Below are positions 1-9,092 of a stretch of 64,000 nucleotides of DNA, one piece after another. Source of the stretch: Coleofasciculus sp937127375 (GTDB lineage: Bacteria > Cyanobacteriota > Cyanobacteriia > Cyanobacteriales > Coleofasciculaceae); NCBI GenBank assembly GCA_040218875.1, contig JAVJQP010000050.1, one strand, 5' to 3'. The stretch's first letter is position 1; every line of letters begins with the position of its first letter. The notes under the pieces are model-generated. The model was not told the origin of the DNA, made no database searches, and was given only the letters and a program-made list of their open reading frames with translations. The translations under genes were made by a program, and so were the position numbers.

Positions 1-9
1 GGGGTTGAG

Positions 10-46
10 CTTAAGTTGACACCAATGCACGTCGGTGCGCCCCTAC
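10..46. repeat. Dispersed 37-bp repeat, copy 1
   Basis: This stretch begins CTTAAGTTGACAC and ends CCCCTAC. It aligns without gaps to 25008-25044, where both ends are identical and the middle has diverged. The first ten bases recur near 60690. It is a short dispersed repeat of unknown function. Confidence 0.6.
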
Positions 47-78
47 AGCAACGTTTCATAACAAACGACAAATGACAA

Positions 79-1005
79 TTAAAGCGCCTGCGCCCTTAAC
101 CAGGCTACTGGTAAATAAAGCAACTTCCGCCCCTTAGACACATAAGCCCGTTGCGTAAACACATCATAATTATTACGCTCAATGACATCTAAAATCCCCT
201 GATACAGCATTGTAGCCGCCCAGACGGGCCAACGCGCATCCCGACTTAGCGCCCCAATCCCTTTCTCTGCATAAGTATAAAACTTACGCGCCCGTTGAAT
301 TTGGAAGCGCATGAGTTCCTGCCAGCGCTCGTCAACCACTCCCTTAAATAAGTCTTCTTCGGTATAATTAAATAGCGCCAATTCATCTAATGGCAAATAA
401 ATTCGACCCCGTTGAGCATCTTCGCCAACATCGCGGAGGATATTGGTTAACTGCTTGGCAATCCCTAACGCGATCGCTTCTTCTACCGGATTCGTCCTAA
501 ACTGACCGTTCCAGGGCGTTTGACTCCAAGCCAGGTCAAATCCTAGCACTGGACTGGTCATTAACCCTACCGTACCCGCCACACGATAGCAGTACAGCTT
601 CAGTTCTTCAAAGGTTTCATAACGGCTGCGAGATAAATCCATCCGCTGACCCGCGATCATATCCCGAAACGGTTGAATATCCATCGGGAACCGTTGCAAC
701 GTATCCACTAACGCCACATCCGCGTCCTCGATTGGCTGTCCCGCGAAAACAGATTCTAACTGCTGTTCCCAGCGATCCAAGGTTTCCGGCGTGGTTAAAC
801 GGGCTTGGGGACCATCCACCAGTTCATCGGTTCGCCGACACCAGAAATAGATTGCCCATATCGCACGCCGCTTTTGTTCTGGCATCAGTAAGGTAGCCAG
901 ATAAAACGTCTTGGCGTATTTTGCTGTAATCTGACGACAGATTTCATAAGCCTCAGATTCAGGAACCAGCTTTCTCATGGGCGGAGATTTAGGCAATTGA
1001 AGCAT
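79..1005 (-). CDS. crtB: Phytoene synthase
   Basis: This enzyme condenses two geranylgeranyl diphosphates head to head into phytoene, the first committed carotenoid step, at the thylakoid or cytoplasmic membrane face. The 308 residues match the usual family length. Both Mg-diphosphate-binding aspartate motifs are visible: RRTDELVD at residues 57-64 and DVGED at 192-196, the latter followed by the conserved QRGRIYLP. The first ATG gives a normal N-terminus. It lies 298 bp downstream of phytoene desaturase on the same strand, the classical cyanobacterial crtP-crtB order, so the two could be co-transcribed. The gap is long enough for an own promoter. No sign of damage. Confidence 0.96.
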   Translation of the reverse strand: MLQLPKSPPMRKLVPESEAYEICRQITAKYAKTFYLATLLMPEQKRRAIWAIYFWCRRTDELVDGPQARLTTPETLDRWEQQLESVFAGQPIEDADVALVDTLQRFPMDIQPFRDMIAGQRMDLSRSRYETFEELKLYCYRVAGTVGLMTSPVLGFDLAWSQTPWNGQFRTNPVEEAIALGIAKQLTNILRDVGEDAQRGRIYLPLDELALFNYTEEDLFKGVVDERWQELMRFQIQRARKFYTYAEKGIGALSRDARWPVWAATMLYQGILDVIERNNYDVFTQRAYVSKGRKLLYLPVAWLRAQAL

Positions 1006-1303
1006 TCGTTGCAGGTAATTCGGTTAGGGGCGAAGGAGTAGATCTTGGATTAAGTCATAGCAGTTAACCGTCAAAAGAAGTCAAAAGAATGGTACTGACT
1101 CCTATCGTCGAGAAACACGTTTCCCAGAACCCAAGCTCAAGTACGCTAAAATTTAGCGGGTCAGTCTTGGAACCCAGTTCAACGGAACGCCAGCTTCCAG
1201 CCCACAGACAAAAAACAGCTTCTCGCCGATTTTAGTTCCAGGGCTTTAGCTGGGATAGTTACGGTAAAGACGGATAGTGGGGTGAGGATAATGAGTTTTT
1301 CTC
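1006..1303. other. crtP-crtB intergenic spacer
   Basis: The spacer separates the end of phytoene desaturase from the start of phytoene synthase. I see no ORF with family resemblance and no clear hairpin terminator. It may hold a crtB promoter, but no convincing -35/-10 pair stood out. Confidence 0.4.
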
Positions 1304-2737
1304 TTAACCCGCACCGACAACCTCTTTACTGTCCACCTGTTTAAACAGCCGTTGACTTGAGCCTCCTGATTCATGACGCCTGACAATCACCTGCGATGTC
1401 AGCTTACCAGAAAGTACGGCACCCTCCATACTGGCAAGGTAACGTTGCATGGTGTAATCGCCAGTCAAGTAAAAATTGGCAATGGGCGTTTCTTGGGAGG
1501 GGCGATGGGCTTGTCGTCCCGGAATGGCTTTGTAAACCGAACGTGGTGTTTTGACGATGTGATACTTGAGCAACTGGGCAGGGCTATCACTATCAAAATG
1601 TTTGGGGAAGAGTTTCTTGAGTTCTTCCATCGTCGCCTCGACAATATCCTGATCCGATTTACTAATCCAATCTTTTGCCGGGGCGAGGACTAACTCCAAC
1701 ATCGAACGGTCAGGGTTGGCATATTCTCGACAGGTATTGCTCATGTCAGCATACACTGACAAAAGGGGCGATCGCGAAAAGAGTAGATGGTCAATATCTG
1801 TTAATTTCCGGTCAAACCACAAATGCAGGTTAATTACCGGAACCCCTTCTAAGCCTTCTAGCTTATTGAAGAACTCCATCTCTCGCCAAGGTTGAGGCAT
1901 GATTAACTTTAAGGGATCGACAGGCATTGCCGAGACATAAGCATCCGCCGTCAGCACTTCGTCCCCATGTTCACCCCGAATCAAAAATCCCTGTACCGTC
2001 TGATCCGGATTGAGTAAAAACTCCTTCACCGGAACATTTAATCGCACTTCTCCACCCCTTGCGGTAATGTAGTCTACCAAGGGTTGACAGAGGCGCTCCG
2101 TCGGGGAACCATCCAGGAATGCCATTTTTGACCCATTCTTTTCCTGGAGAAAGCGATTCAGCGCCGTCAACACCACCGTTGCCGAAATTTCATCAGGGTT
2201 GATAAAATTCAGGGCTTTCGCCATGGCGATAAAGACTTGCTTTTCTACCCGTGGCGGTATAGTTTGACGCTGTAACCACTCGGAGAAGGAATACTTGTCC
2301 ATCTGTTCAACATACTTCTGACCATTAATAATGGCGGGAATCAAACCCAAGCCAAACCGGATCTTCTCCGACCAGGTCAGCATATCGTTATTTCGCAGAA
2401 TCGCAATAATTCCGTTAATCGGTGCCGGTAAATCCGGGAAATCAAACCGAGAGTAGGTACCCGGTTTCTCTGGCTGATTGAAAATCATGGTGTGGTCTTT
2501 CCACTGTAGCCGATCCTCAATCTCTAGCTCCTTAAAGAGCTGTAGCATATTGGGATAGGCACCAAAGAAGATATGTAACCCGGTTTCATACCAGTCTCCG
2601 TCTTCGTCTTGCCAAGCGGCAACTTTTCCGCCGAGAACGTCCCGACGTTCTAGAACAATAGGGGTGTGACCTGCATCCGTTAGATATTTGGCACAGGAAA
2701 GTCCAGCTAAACCCGCTCCAGCGATCGCAACTCGCAT
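1304..2737 (-). CDS. crtP: 15-cis-phytoene desaturase
   Basis: This FAD-dependent plant-type desaturase converts phytoene to zeta-carotene and passes electrons to plastoquinone. The N-terminus carries the dinucleotide-binding GAGLAGLSCAKYL fold, followed by the ERR and GGK motifs typical of the family. The C-terminus has the second FAD-contact segment YLTGDYTMQRYLASMEGAV. Length (477 residues) is normal, and it starts on an ATG immediately before the Rossmann strand. It belongs to the CrtP/PDS class, not the bacterial CrtI class, judging from the C-terminal motif and its pairing with crtB. The neighbouring crtB makes its substrate. Confidence 0.96.
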   Translation of the reverse strand: MRVAIAGAGLAGLSCAKYLTDAGHTPIVLERRDVLGGKVAAWQDEDGDWYETGLHIFFGAYPNMLQLFKELEIEDRLQWKDHTMIFNQPEKPGTYSRFDFPDLPAPINGIIAILRNNDMLTWSEKIRFGLGLIPAIINGQKYVEQMDKYSFSEWLQRQTIPPRVEKQVFIAMAKALNFINPDEISATVVLTALNRFLQEKNGSKMAFLDGSPTERLCQPLVDYITARGGEVRLNVPVKEFLLNPDQTVQGFLIRGEHGDEVLTADAYVSAMPVDPLKLIMPQPWREMEFFNKLEGLEGVPVINLHLWFDRKLTDIDHLLFSRSPLLSVYADMSNTCREYANPDRSMLELVLAPAKDWISKSDQDIVEATMEELKKLFPKHFDSDSPAQLLKYHIVKTPRSVYKAIPGRQAHRPSQETPIANFYLTGDYTMQRYLASMEGAVLSGKLTSQVIVRRHESGGSSQRLFKQVDSKEVVGAG

Positions 2738-2985
2738 CTGATAGTAATACTCTTTAGTTAGGTGCTTGTCAGTGTATTCTGGATCTCATTATACTTTGCA
2801 ATCCGTTACATTTGGTCAAAACTGTCGCCGACTTCATAGAATTAGCGAAGAGGCGGGGGGGTGGAGAAGCGGAGGTGCAGGGGCAGAGGGGTGGAGGAAA
2901 AAAATCTGCTATCTTGAGACCGCCACCTCTAGGGATTGGGGAACCCTTCACGGCGTTCGAGTGCATGGCGCGTGAGTTTTGATTG

Positions 2986-3056
2986 TGTAGGGGCGGGTTT
3001 AGAGACTTTCTTCTCGCTGTTGATGATAACGTTTGTGCAAAACCCGCCCTGACCAA
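2986..3056. repeat. Palindromic interspersed repeat, GTAGGGGCGGGTTT family, copy A
   Basis: The left arm TGTAGGGGCGGGTTT and right arm AAACCCGCCC are inverted complements around an unrelated 40-bp core, and the unit ends GACCAA. The same arms and ending occur at 4682-4750 with a different core. Foldback elements of this kind behave like tiny non-autonomous mobile repeats. Confidence 0.7.
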
Positions 3057-3068
3057 ATGTTGAGTTAA

Positions 3069-3157
3069 CTCCCCCATCTCCCCCATCTCCCCCATCTCCC
3101 CCATCTCCCCCATCTCCCCCATCTCCCTCATCTCCCTCATCTCCCCCATCTCCCTCA
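3069..3157. repeat. 9-bp minisatellite (CTCCCCCAT)n
   Basis: About ten tandem copies of CTCCCCCAT with a few C-to-T variants. Read on the minus strand it is GGGGGAGAT, the same family as the tracts at 4611-4680 and 61099-61261. The apparent ORFs through it (poly Met-Gly-Glu or poly Gly-Asp) are repeat translations and not genes. The tract ends only about 20 bp before the next start codon. Confidence 0.9.
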
Positions 3158-3178
3158 CCCCCGTTCCCACGGTCATCC

Positions 3179-4573
3179 ATGATGAACAAACCGACTCAGC
3201 TAATCTACCCTACCGTCGATCTATTCTTATATGACCTGCGCGAGAGTTTCGGTCACTCTCTACCGGAAATCCATCACTACCGCCAACAATTTTGGCAAAA
3301 AATCGATCCCAACTTAGACGATGACAAACTCAACCAATTAGCAGCCCTAGAAAATCCCGAAGCGGATTATGTTCAACTCTTGGTTAAGGCATTTGAATCT
3401 CCCTTAGATGGATACTATCGAGCGCTGCAACTCGGAGATGCTTACGCCCTGCAAGTCAATTGTTCGGGTGATTATAAAGATGCGGAAACGAAACAACCGA
3501 ATGATGCGACCCAACGCATTGAAACCTTAAACAAACTCAAGAAAATTATTGCCTCTCACATTAATCATCAGTTGGATACCTGGGAACTGCTCCCCACCCA
3601 GCAATGCACAATTGGTCAAACCTGGTTAGTGTCGGTGCAAATTGCTGATAGTAATCAAGACCCAAAGCAACTGGCTAAAGACTGTTATAAACAGCTCACC
3701 CCCAATTCTAAATGGACTCCTGAATTTAGAGAACAAGGACGATTGTTGGGGGCAAGGGTATTTGAATATTGGCATTCGCCCGATAATTGGCAGCAAGACT
3801 GGGAGTCGTTTAGTCAAGAAAACTATCATCTGATCATTTGCATGTTTCCTGCTGGTAAAAAAGTTACGGAAATTCGGCAAAATATGTATGATATTCACTT
3901 GGATTTGATCCGCTTATTTAGCTATCGCCATAAAATTATTTGGGCATACTGGCAAAGTCGTTGTCGTACTCAAGAGTTAAAACTTCAGTCTTATGAAATT
4001 CGACGTTTAGTTGCCAGTGTCCGTACCTTGCCTAATCCGATTCCTGCTCAAGGCTTAAATTTAAAAGAACTGCAATCAACCTTAATTCAGACCTTGCCCA
4101 TATTATCAGATTATGCCATGAATTTAAATGACCTAGATTACTATACGACAACGATTCAGGGGAATTTAGAAAATTATCAAAAGCGGATTCAAAAGCTGGA
4201 ACGAGAAACAAGCAGCTATTTAAAGTTTTTGAACCACTTTAGTGAAGTAGCGGATGAAAAATATCTGCAACAAGTCGCTACGGATGGCGCGACATTTCGT
4301 CCCGGATTACCATTGATGGAAAATTTGATTCGCACGATTGGAAGCGTAAGTGGTATTGAACAAACCAAGAGTAATCGCACGTTGAATACGACAGTTGCTT
4401 TAATTGGTATCGGATTAATTGTTAGCAGTATCGCCGCGACGGTTTTGGTCGAACAACTGCCCCCAGCGAAAGAGACGCCATTCTTGTTCACTCCTGTATT
4501 TTGGGGGAGTATTAGCACAGGAGTGATAGCTGTAGTGATTGCCTTTATTCTTCTGTTTCGCGATCGCCGTTAG
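3179..4573 (+). CDS. Unknown protein with two C-terminal membrane helices
   Basis: I do not recognise this 464-residue protein. The first 350 residues are soluble, rich in Trp, Tyr and Gln, and have predicted helices in the second half, with a coiled-coil-like stretch near residues 300-355 (ENYQKRIQKLERE). Two hydrophobic segments follow, at about 402-423 and 438-458, ending with the basic FRDRR, which suggests a cytosolic domain anchored by a C-terminal hairpin. That layout recalls CorA-like proteins, but the GMN signature is absent. Two ATGs lie in tandem at the start and no strong Shine-Dalgarno is seen. Inverted minisatellite and palindromic repeats flank the gene on both sides. Confidence 0.75.
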   Translation: MMNKPTQLIYPTVDLFLYDLRESFGHSLPEIHHYRQQFWQKIDPNLDDDKLNQLAALENPEADYVQLLVKAFESPLDGYYRALQLGDAYALQVNCSGDYKDAETKQPNDATQRIETLNKLKKIIASHINHQLDTWELLPTQQCTIGQTWLVSVQIADSNQDPKQLAKDCYKQLTPNSKWTPEFREQGRLLGARVFEYWHSPDNWQQDWESFSQENYHLIICMFPAGKKVTEIRQNMYDIHLDLIRLFSYRHKIIWAYWQSRCRTQELKLQSYEIRRLVASVRTLPNPIPAQGLNLKELQSTLIQTLPILSDYAMNLNDLDYYTTTIQGNLENYQKRIQKLERETSSYLKFLNHFSEVADEKYLQQVATDGATFRPGLPLMENLIRTIGSVSGIEQTKSNRTLNTTVALIGIGLIVSSIAATVLVEQLPPAKETPFLFTPVFWGSISTGVIAVVIAFILLFRDRR

Positions 4574-4610
4574 AAGTTGGCATGTCTGGAAAATGGGGTG
4601 ATGGGAAGTA

Positions 4611-4680
4611 GAGGGAGCAGGGGGAGCTGGGGGAGCAGAGGGAGCTGGGGGAGCTGGGGGAGCTGGGGGAGCTGGGGAAG
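4611..4680. repeat. 9-bp minisatellite (GGGGGAGCT)n
   Basis: Roughly eight degenerate units of GGGGGAGCT, purine-rich on the plus strand. It is the inverted orientation of the tract at 3069-3157 and directly abuts a GTAGGGGCGGGTTT palindrome. Confidence 0.88.
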
Positions 4681-4681
4681 A

Positions 4682-4750
4682 TGTAGGGGCGGGTTTTACC
4701 CATAAAATTTTGACCCAAACCAATCACTTAACTAAACCCGCCCCGACCAA
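4682..4750. repeat. Palindromic interspersed repeat, GTAGGGGCGGGTTT family, copy B
   Basis: Arms TGTAGGGGCGGGTTT and AAACCCGCCCC with the terminal GACCAA, as in copy A at 2986-3056. The cores differ, so only the arms are conserved. Confidence 0.7.
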
Positions 4751-4771
4751 TTACTAGAATTATCTGATCAT

Positions 4772-4808
4772 AAGACAAATGACATAAGACAAATGACAAA
4801 TGACAAAT
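4772..4808. repeat. ACAAATGAC simple repeat overlapping a start codon
   Basis: Several copies of GACAAATGAC or GACATAAGAC precede and include the ATG of the TPR gene. The same short motif occurs before the stop or start of other genes here (about 61-78, 26988-26998, 34272-34291 as its complement, 61894-61908). Confidence 0.6.
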
Positions 4809-6953
4809 GACTATTTAGCCAATCAGTGGTTGCAACAGGGAATTGAATACTTTAAGATTGGGCGCTATGGAGAAGCGATCGCGAGTTTTGAGAAGGCTGC
4901 CCAATTCCACCCCAATATGCCAGAAATTTGGTTCCATTGGGGAAATACGGTGTTTCATCTGGGATGGTTCGACGCGGCGTTGACGAACTATGAGAAAGCG
5001 ATTACCTTGAAACCGGATTACTCAGAAGCCTGGTTTAATCAGGGAAATATCCTGTTTAAATTAGGACGCCTAGAAGACGCTTTAGCGAGTTATGATCAAA
5101 CAACACAATTTAATCCTGATTTGGCAGTAGCTTGGGGAAATCGGGCAAGTACGCTGTATAATTTGGGACGCTACGACGAGGCGTTAGCCAGTTGTCAACA
5201 GGCGACTCACTGCCAACCAGATTATGTGCAAGCTTGGTATATGCAAGGGTTGGTGTTGATCAATGGGGGACGAAACGAGGAAGCATTAGCAAGCTTTGAT
5301 CAAGCCACAAGCTTAAATCCTGACTATCTGGAGGCTTGGAAAAATCAAGGCTGGATTCTGTTTAATTTAAACCGTTATACTGAAGCATTAGAGAGTTGGC
5401 AACAAGCGGTTTCACTACAGCCCAATGATTACGAAGTGTGGTTTCAGCAAGGAAATACGTTTTATCGATTGGAACGTTTAGAAGACGCTTTAGCGAGTTA
5501 TGAAAAAGCCATTACCTTACAACCTGATGCCCCAGAAGCATGGAATAATCGGGGATTGGTTTTGTTTCATTTAACTCGCTATACCGAAGCCGTGACAAGC
5601 TGCGAAAAGGCAACTAAACTACAACCCAATTACCCAGAAGCTTGGTTTCATCGCGGTAATGCTCTATTTAGTTTAGGACGTTTAGAGGATGCGATCGCGT
5701 CTTATGACCAAGCGTTGCAGCTTAAACCCGATGATTCCGCCACTTGGGGCAATCGGGGCAGTGCGTTATATAGTTTGGGACGGTATCGAGAAGCGGTTTC
5801 GAGTTGCCAGAATGCCACCTATTTTAATCCCGACTATGCCGAGGCGTGGTACATGCAGGGATTAGCGCTAATGCAGGGAGAACAACCCAACGCCGCGATC
5901 GCTTGTTTGGATAAAGCGACAGCCTTGAAACCTGATTATGCCCAAGCCTGGTTTTATCGGGGTCATTTATTATTTCAATTAGGACATTTAGCAGAGGCGA
6001 TGGCTAGTTGTCAACAAGCGACAATCCTTCAACCTAACTATGTAGAGGCTTGGTCTATTCAAGGTATCGCCTTGATCCACTTACAACGTCCCCAAGAGGC
6101 GATCGCTTGTTTGGATCGAGTGGTTGAATTGTACCCGGAACACCCGGAGGCTTGGAAACATCGGGGAACGGTTCTGTGTCAGTTGGAACGCTTAGAGGAG
6201 GCGATTAACAGTTTTGATCGGGCAATTACCCTCAAGCCAGATTACTTCCAGGCGTGGTATAATAAAGGATTACTCCTCATGCATTTAGACCGCCCAGAGG
6301 CTGCTATTACCACGTTTGATAACGCCCTAGAACTGCAACCGAATTTGTATCCCGCCTGGGTAAACCGAGGCAATTTATTATTACAAGAAGGGCGCTGGGA
6401 CGCGGCGATCGCCAGTTATGATCAAGCCCTAGCCATTCAACCTAATGTTGCCGAAGCCTGGACAAATCGAGGGATTGCCTTAGAGAAGCTAGGACGTTAC
6501 CAAGACGCCTTAGACAGTTATGATCAAGCCTTAGCCCTACAATCCGATGATGCCCAAACCTGGAATCATCACGGAGTTGTCCTGATCCAATTAGGACGTT
6601 ATCAGAAAGCCTTAATCAGTTTTAGCTATGCATTAGATCATCAGCCCGATAATCCAGAAACCTGGAATCATCGCGGATTAGCCTTAGATAATTTAGGGCG
6701 GTATGAAGAAGCCATGGTTTGTTTTGAACAAGGGATTGAATTAAAACCCGATTACCCGGAAGCCTGGAACAATCGCGGGGTAGCGTTACGGAATTTAGGA
6801 CGAGAAGAGGAAGCGATTCTATCCTTTGATCAGGCATTAGAATTAAACCCAGATTACCCGGAAGCCTGGAATAATCGGGGTTTAGCGTTACGGAATTTAG
6901 GACGAGAAGAGGAAGCGAACGCCAGCTTTGAACAAGCAACTATGAAGAATTAG
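4800..6953 (+). CDS. TPR-repeat protein
   Basis: The 717 residues consist almost entirely of about twenty 34-residue tetratricopeptide repeats with the canonical W-G-Y-A-F-A-P pattern (for example WFNQGNILFKLGRLEDALAS). TPR arrays form superhelical protein-binding scaffolds; the partner here is unknown. There is no signal peptide, membrane segment or catalytic domain, so it is probably cytosolic. The ATG lies inside an ACAAATGAC tract without a good ribosome-binding site, so the true start could be slightly different. The last two repeats are near-identical 102-bp units (from 6750 and 6852), a recent duplication. The Rpn nuclease follows 54 bp later and may be co-transcribed. Confidence 0.9.
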   Translation: MTNDYLANQWLQQGIEYFKIGRYGEAIASFEKAAQFHPNMPEIWFHWGNTVFHLGWFDAALTNYEKAITLKPDYSEAWFNQGNILFKLGRLEDALASYDQTTQFNPDLAVAWGNRASTLYNLGRYDEALASCQQATHCQPDYVQAWYMQGLVLINGGRNEEALASFDQATSLNPDYLEAWKNQGWILFNLNRYTEALESWQQAVSLQPNDYEVWFQQGNTFYRLERLEDALASYEKAITLQPDAPEAWNNRGLVLFHLTRYTEAVTSCEKATKLQPNYPEAWFHRGNALFSLGRLEDAIASYDQALQLKPDDSATWGNRGSALYSLGRYREAVSSCQNATYFNPDYAEAWYMQGLALMQGEQPNAAIACLDKATALKPDYAQAWFYRGHLLFQLGHLAEAMASCQQATILQPNYVEAWSIQGIALIHLQRPQEAIACLDRVVELYPEHPEAWKHRGTVLCQLERLEEAINSFDRAITLKPDYFQAWYNKGLLLMHLDRPEAAITTFDNALELQPNLYPAWVNRGNLLLQEGRWDAAIASYDQALAIQPNVAEAWTNRGIALEKLGRYQDALDSYDQALALQSDDAQTWNHHGVVLIQLGRYQKALISFSYALDHQPDNPETWNHRGLALDNLGRYEEAMVCFEQGIELKPDYPEAWNNRGVALRNLGREEEAILSFDQALELNPDYPEAWNNRGLALRNLGREEEANASFEQATMKN

Positions 6954-7007
6954 ATAAGTTTAGGTTTTAGTGTATAATGGTTCAATCCTCATGTTTTGAG
7001 CAAAACG

Positions 7008-7880
7008 ATGAGATTTATTAATCCCAAAACTGATTACGCCTTCAAGAAAATTTTTGGTTCCGCTGACAGCAAAGACATTTTGATTAGTTTTCTCAATGCC
7101 TTGATTTATAACGGCAACTCTACTATTGAAGATTTAGAAATTATCAATCCCAACTTGCCCCCGAAAGTTGAAGGATTAAAAGATACTTATCTAGATGTCA
7201 AAGCTCAACTAAAAAACGGCACACTGGTGATCATTGAAATGCAAGTGCTGAATGTGCAATCCTTTGGGAAGAGAGTTTTGTTCAACGCTGCCAAGACCTA
7301 TGCCTTTCAACTGCAAAAAGGAGAAGGCTACCGAATGCTTAAACCAGTCATTGCTCTAACCTTGACTGATTTTGAGATGTTCCCTGGTCGTCATCCGTTT
7401 ACCTCCCGCTTCGTTTATCGAGAAGTATCCGATGGCTATGTTTATACCGAAAACGATATTGAACTGATTTTTGTTGAATTACCCAAATTTACCAAAGAAA
7501 TTGAAGAACTAGAAACGATTACTGATAAATGGATTTACTTTATAAAATCAGCGCGATCGCTCGATGAAGTTCCCACAAATATGGACAATATTCCGGAACT
7601 CCACCGAGCCTTTGAAATTGCCAATCAAGCCAACTTAACCCGAGAAGAAATCGAAGATTTGGAGCGTCGAGAAATGTTTATTTATGATCAGCAAGGAGCG
7701 GTTGCTCTGGGTCGTCAAGAAGGTCGTCAAGAAGGTCGTCAAGAGGGCAAAAAAGAAGAACAACACGCTATTGCTAAAAACCTACTCACCCTACTGGATG
7801 ACGAAGCGATCGCGGCAACAACAGGATTAAGTCTGGAAGCCGTTCGAGAACTGCGCGAGAAAGAGTCTGAGAATTTGTAG
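7008..7880 (+). CDS. Rpn-family PD-(D/E)XK nuclease (transposase_31-like)
   Basis: The N-terminus NPKTDYAFKKIFGS is the hallmark of the Rpn/PD-(D/E)XK nuclease-transposase family; D..EMQ in the segment LVIIEMQV supplies the catalytic acidic residues. Characterised Rpn proteins are DNA endonucleases that promote RecA-independent recombination or act in phage defence; the role here is unknown. I chose the ATG at 7008, giving MRFINPK, over the in-frame TTG at 6996 because family members begin this way. A 12-bp unit encoding RQEG is repeated three times near residues 235-247 and could vary by slippage. The C-terminal helix (LLDDEAIAATTGLSLEAV) is the usual DNA-binding-like tail. Confidence 0.9.
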   Translation: MRFINPKTDYAFKKIFGSADSKDILISFLNALIYNGNSTIEDLEIINPNLPPKVEGLKDTYLDVKAQLKNGTLVIIEMQVLNVQSFGKRVLFNAAKTYAFQLQKGEGYRMLKPVIALTLTDFEMFPGRHPFTSRFVYREVSDGYVYTENDIELIFVELPKFTKEIEELETITDKWIYFIKSARSLDEVPTNMDNIPELHRAFEIANQANLTREEIEDLERREMFIYDQQGAVALGRQEGRQEGRQEGKKEEQHAIAKNLLTLLDDEAIAATTGLSLEAVRELREKESENL

Positions 7881-7912
7881 AACTAATAACCCATGATCAA
7901 TGACCAATAAAC

Positions 7913-8911
7913 TTAAGAATTCAAAAAATCGGCATCAATTTCAGGCAAAGAAGGATTGATACTAATCCCAGAACCCAGTTCAAATCCGGCTGGAGTCGTT
8001 AACCGAGGACTAATTTGGCAATACCAATGAACCTGAGGTTCTTCGGCTTTGTAACGGGCAGCCGTATTAATCACATAATTATAATCGGGGTCACTGAGCT
8101 TTTCATACAAGCGGGTCAGGACATTTTTGAGAATTAACGCAAAATGGGGCTTTTCTAGAGCGGAGATACTACCAAAATCTGCTTCATGTTCCTTTGGCAT
8201 AATCCAAATTTCAAACGGCACATCAGCCGCAAAAGGAATAAACGCCAGAAATGATTCATTTTCAGCAATCACCCGTCTGCGGTGATGCTGTTCAAACTCT
8301 AAAATATCGCAATACACACATCGTTGCCATTGATCATAATATCGCTGGGCTTCTTGTTCTCGCACTCGAATATTTTGCGGCACCATGCCGGTTACAATCA
8401 TTTGAGAATGGGGATGACTTAACGATGCACCCGCTTTCATCCCATGATTGCGAAAAATAATTGCCATCATATTCTTATGGGCTTGCATGAGTGTGACGTA
8501 GCGCTTGTGATAGGTCTCAATCACCGTTTCTACGTCCTCGATTGACATTGTGGCAAGATCTTGACGATGATCAGGACTTTCAATAATCACTTCATGCTGA
8601 CCATAACCGGGCATCATTAAATAAATCCCCTCCTTCGATCGCTCTCTGTCTTCATCAGGAGTTAACGCCGGAAACTTATTCAGTACAACCCGCGTTTGCC
8701 AGCCTTTGTGGTGTCGGCTTGGCATCTCCAGGAAAATTCTCTCAGCTTTATGTTCATTGCCGGGACAAAAGGGACAATCTCGCGATAGAATCCCTGAAGT
8801 TTGTTTGTTGTGACTTTTTTGCTGAAAATCCTGGGGACGTTTACGCCGACTGGGTGCATAAATCACCCATTCTTTCGTCACCTTGTTGAGTCGGATTTGA
8901 CCGGATTGCAT
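7913..8911 (-). CDS. galT: Galactose-1-phosphate uridylyltransferase
   Basis: This HIT-superfamily enzyme swaps UMP between UDP-glucose and galactose-1-phosphate in the Leloir pathway. The zinc-ligand pair DCPFC sits at residues 45-49, and the active site HPHSQ at 166-170 supplies the nucleophilic second histidine. Length (332) is normal. No galK or galE lies beside it. It is oriented away from the EPS locus, but it could feed UDP-galactose to it. ADP-glucose phosphorylase-like relatives share these motifs, so the exact substrate is not certain. Confidence 0.88.
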   Translation of the reverse strand: MQSGQIRLNKVTKEWVIYAPSRRKRPQDFQQKSHNKQTSGILSRDCPFCPGNEHKAERIFLEMPSRHHKGWQTRVVLNKFPALTPDEDRERSKEGIYLMMPGYGQHEVIIESPDHRQDLATMSIEDVETVIETYHKRYVTLMQAHKNMMAIIFRNHGMKAGASLSHPHSQMIVTGMVPQNIRVREQEAQRYYDQWQRCVYCDILEFEQHHRRRVIAENESFLAFIPFAADVPFEIWIMPKEHEADFGSISALEKPHFALILKNVLTRLYEKLSDPDYNYVINTAARYKAEEPQVHWYCQISPRLTTPAGFELGSGISINPSLPEIDADFLNS

Positions 8912-8983
8912 ACTATCTAGCCCCTATAATGTACTTGGATAATCGTTGTCTTATAGTCGTTGATAATCGTTCAGATCGGAATT

Positions 8984-9092
8984 TTGTCTGATGTTAACTC
9001 ATCCGTTGCGTCTCTCATTTATCATCCAGACATTATTTGTCTGATGTCAACTCCTCCGTTGTGTCCCTCATTCACCATTCATTATTCAGACA
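8984..9092. repeat. Direct tandem duplication upstream of the glycosyltransferase
   Basis: 8984-9032 and 9037-9092 share the opening TTGTCTGATGT, the middle CTCCGTTG(T/C)GTC and the ending CAGACA. The second copy ends exactly at the next start codon, so the duplication has rebuilt the 5' leader of that gene. Confidence 0.75.

Noticed and set aside
3069..3157. Possible CRISPR array because of regular spacing
   Set aside because: The unit is only 9 bp with no variable spacers; it is a minisatellite.
2769..3189. Two minus-strand ORFs with Met-Gly-Glu or Gly-Asp-Gly repeats
   Set aside because: They are translations of the CTCCCCCAT minisatellite in different frames and have no other gene-like content.
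4415..4727. Minus-strand Pro/Ala/Ser-rich ORFs behind the unknown membrane protein
   Set aside because: Shadow of the satellite tract and of the opposite gene.
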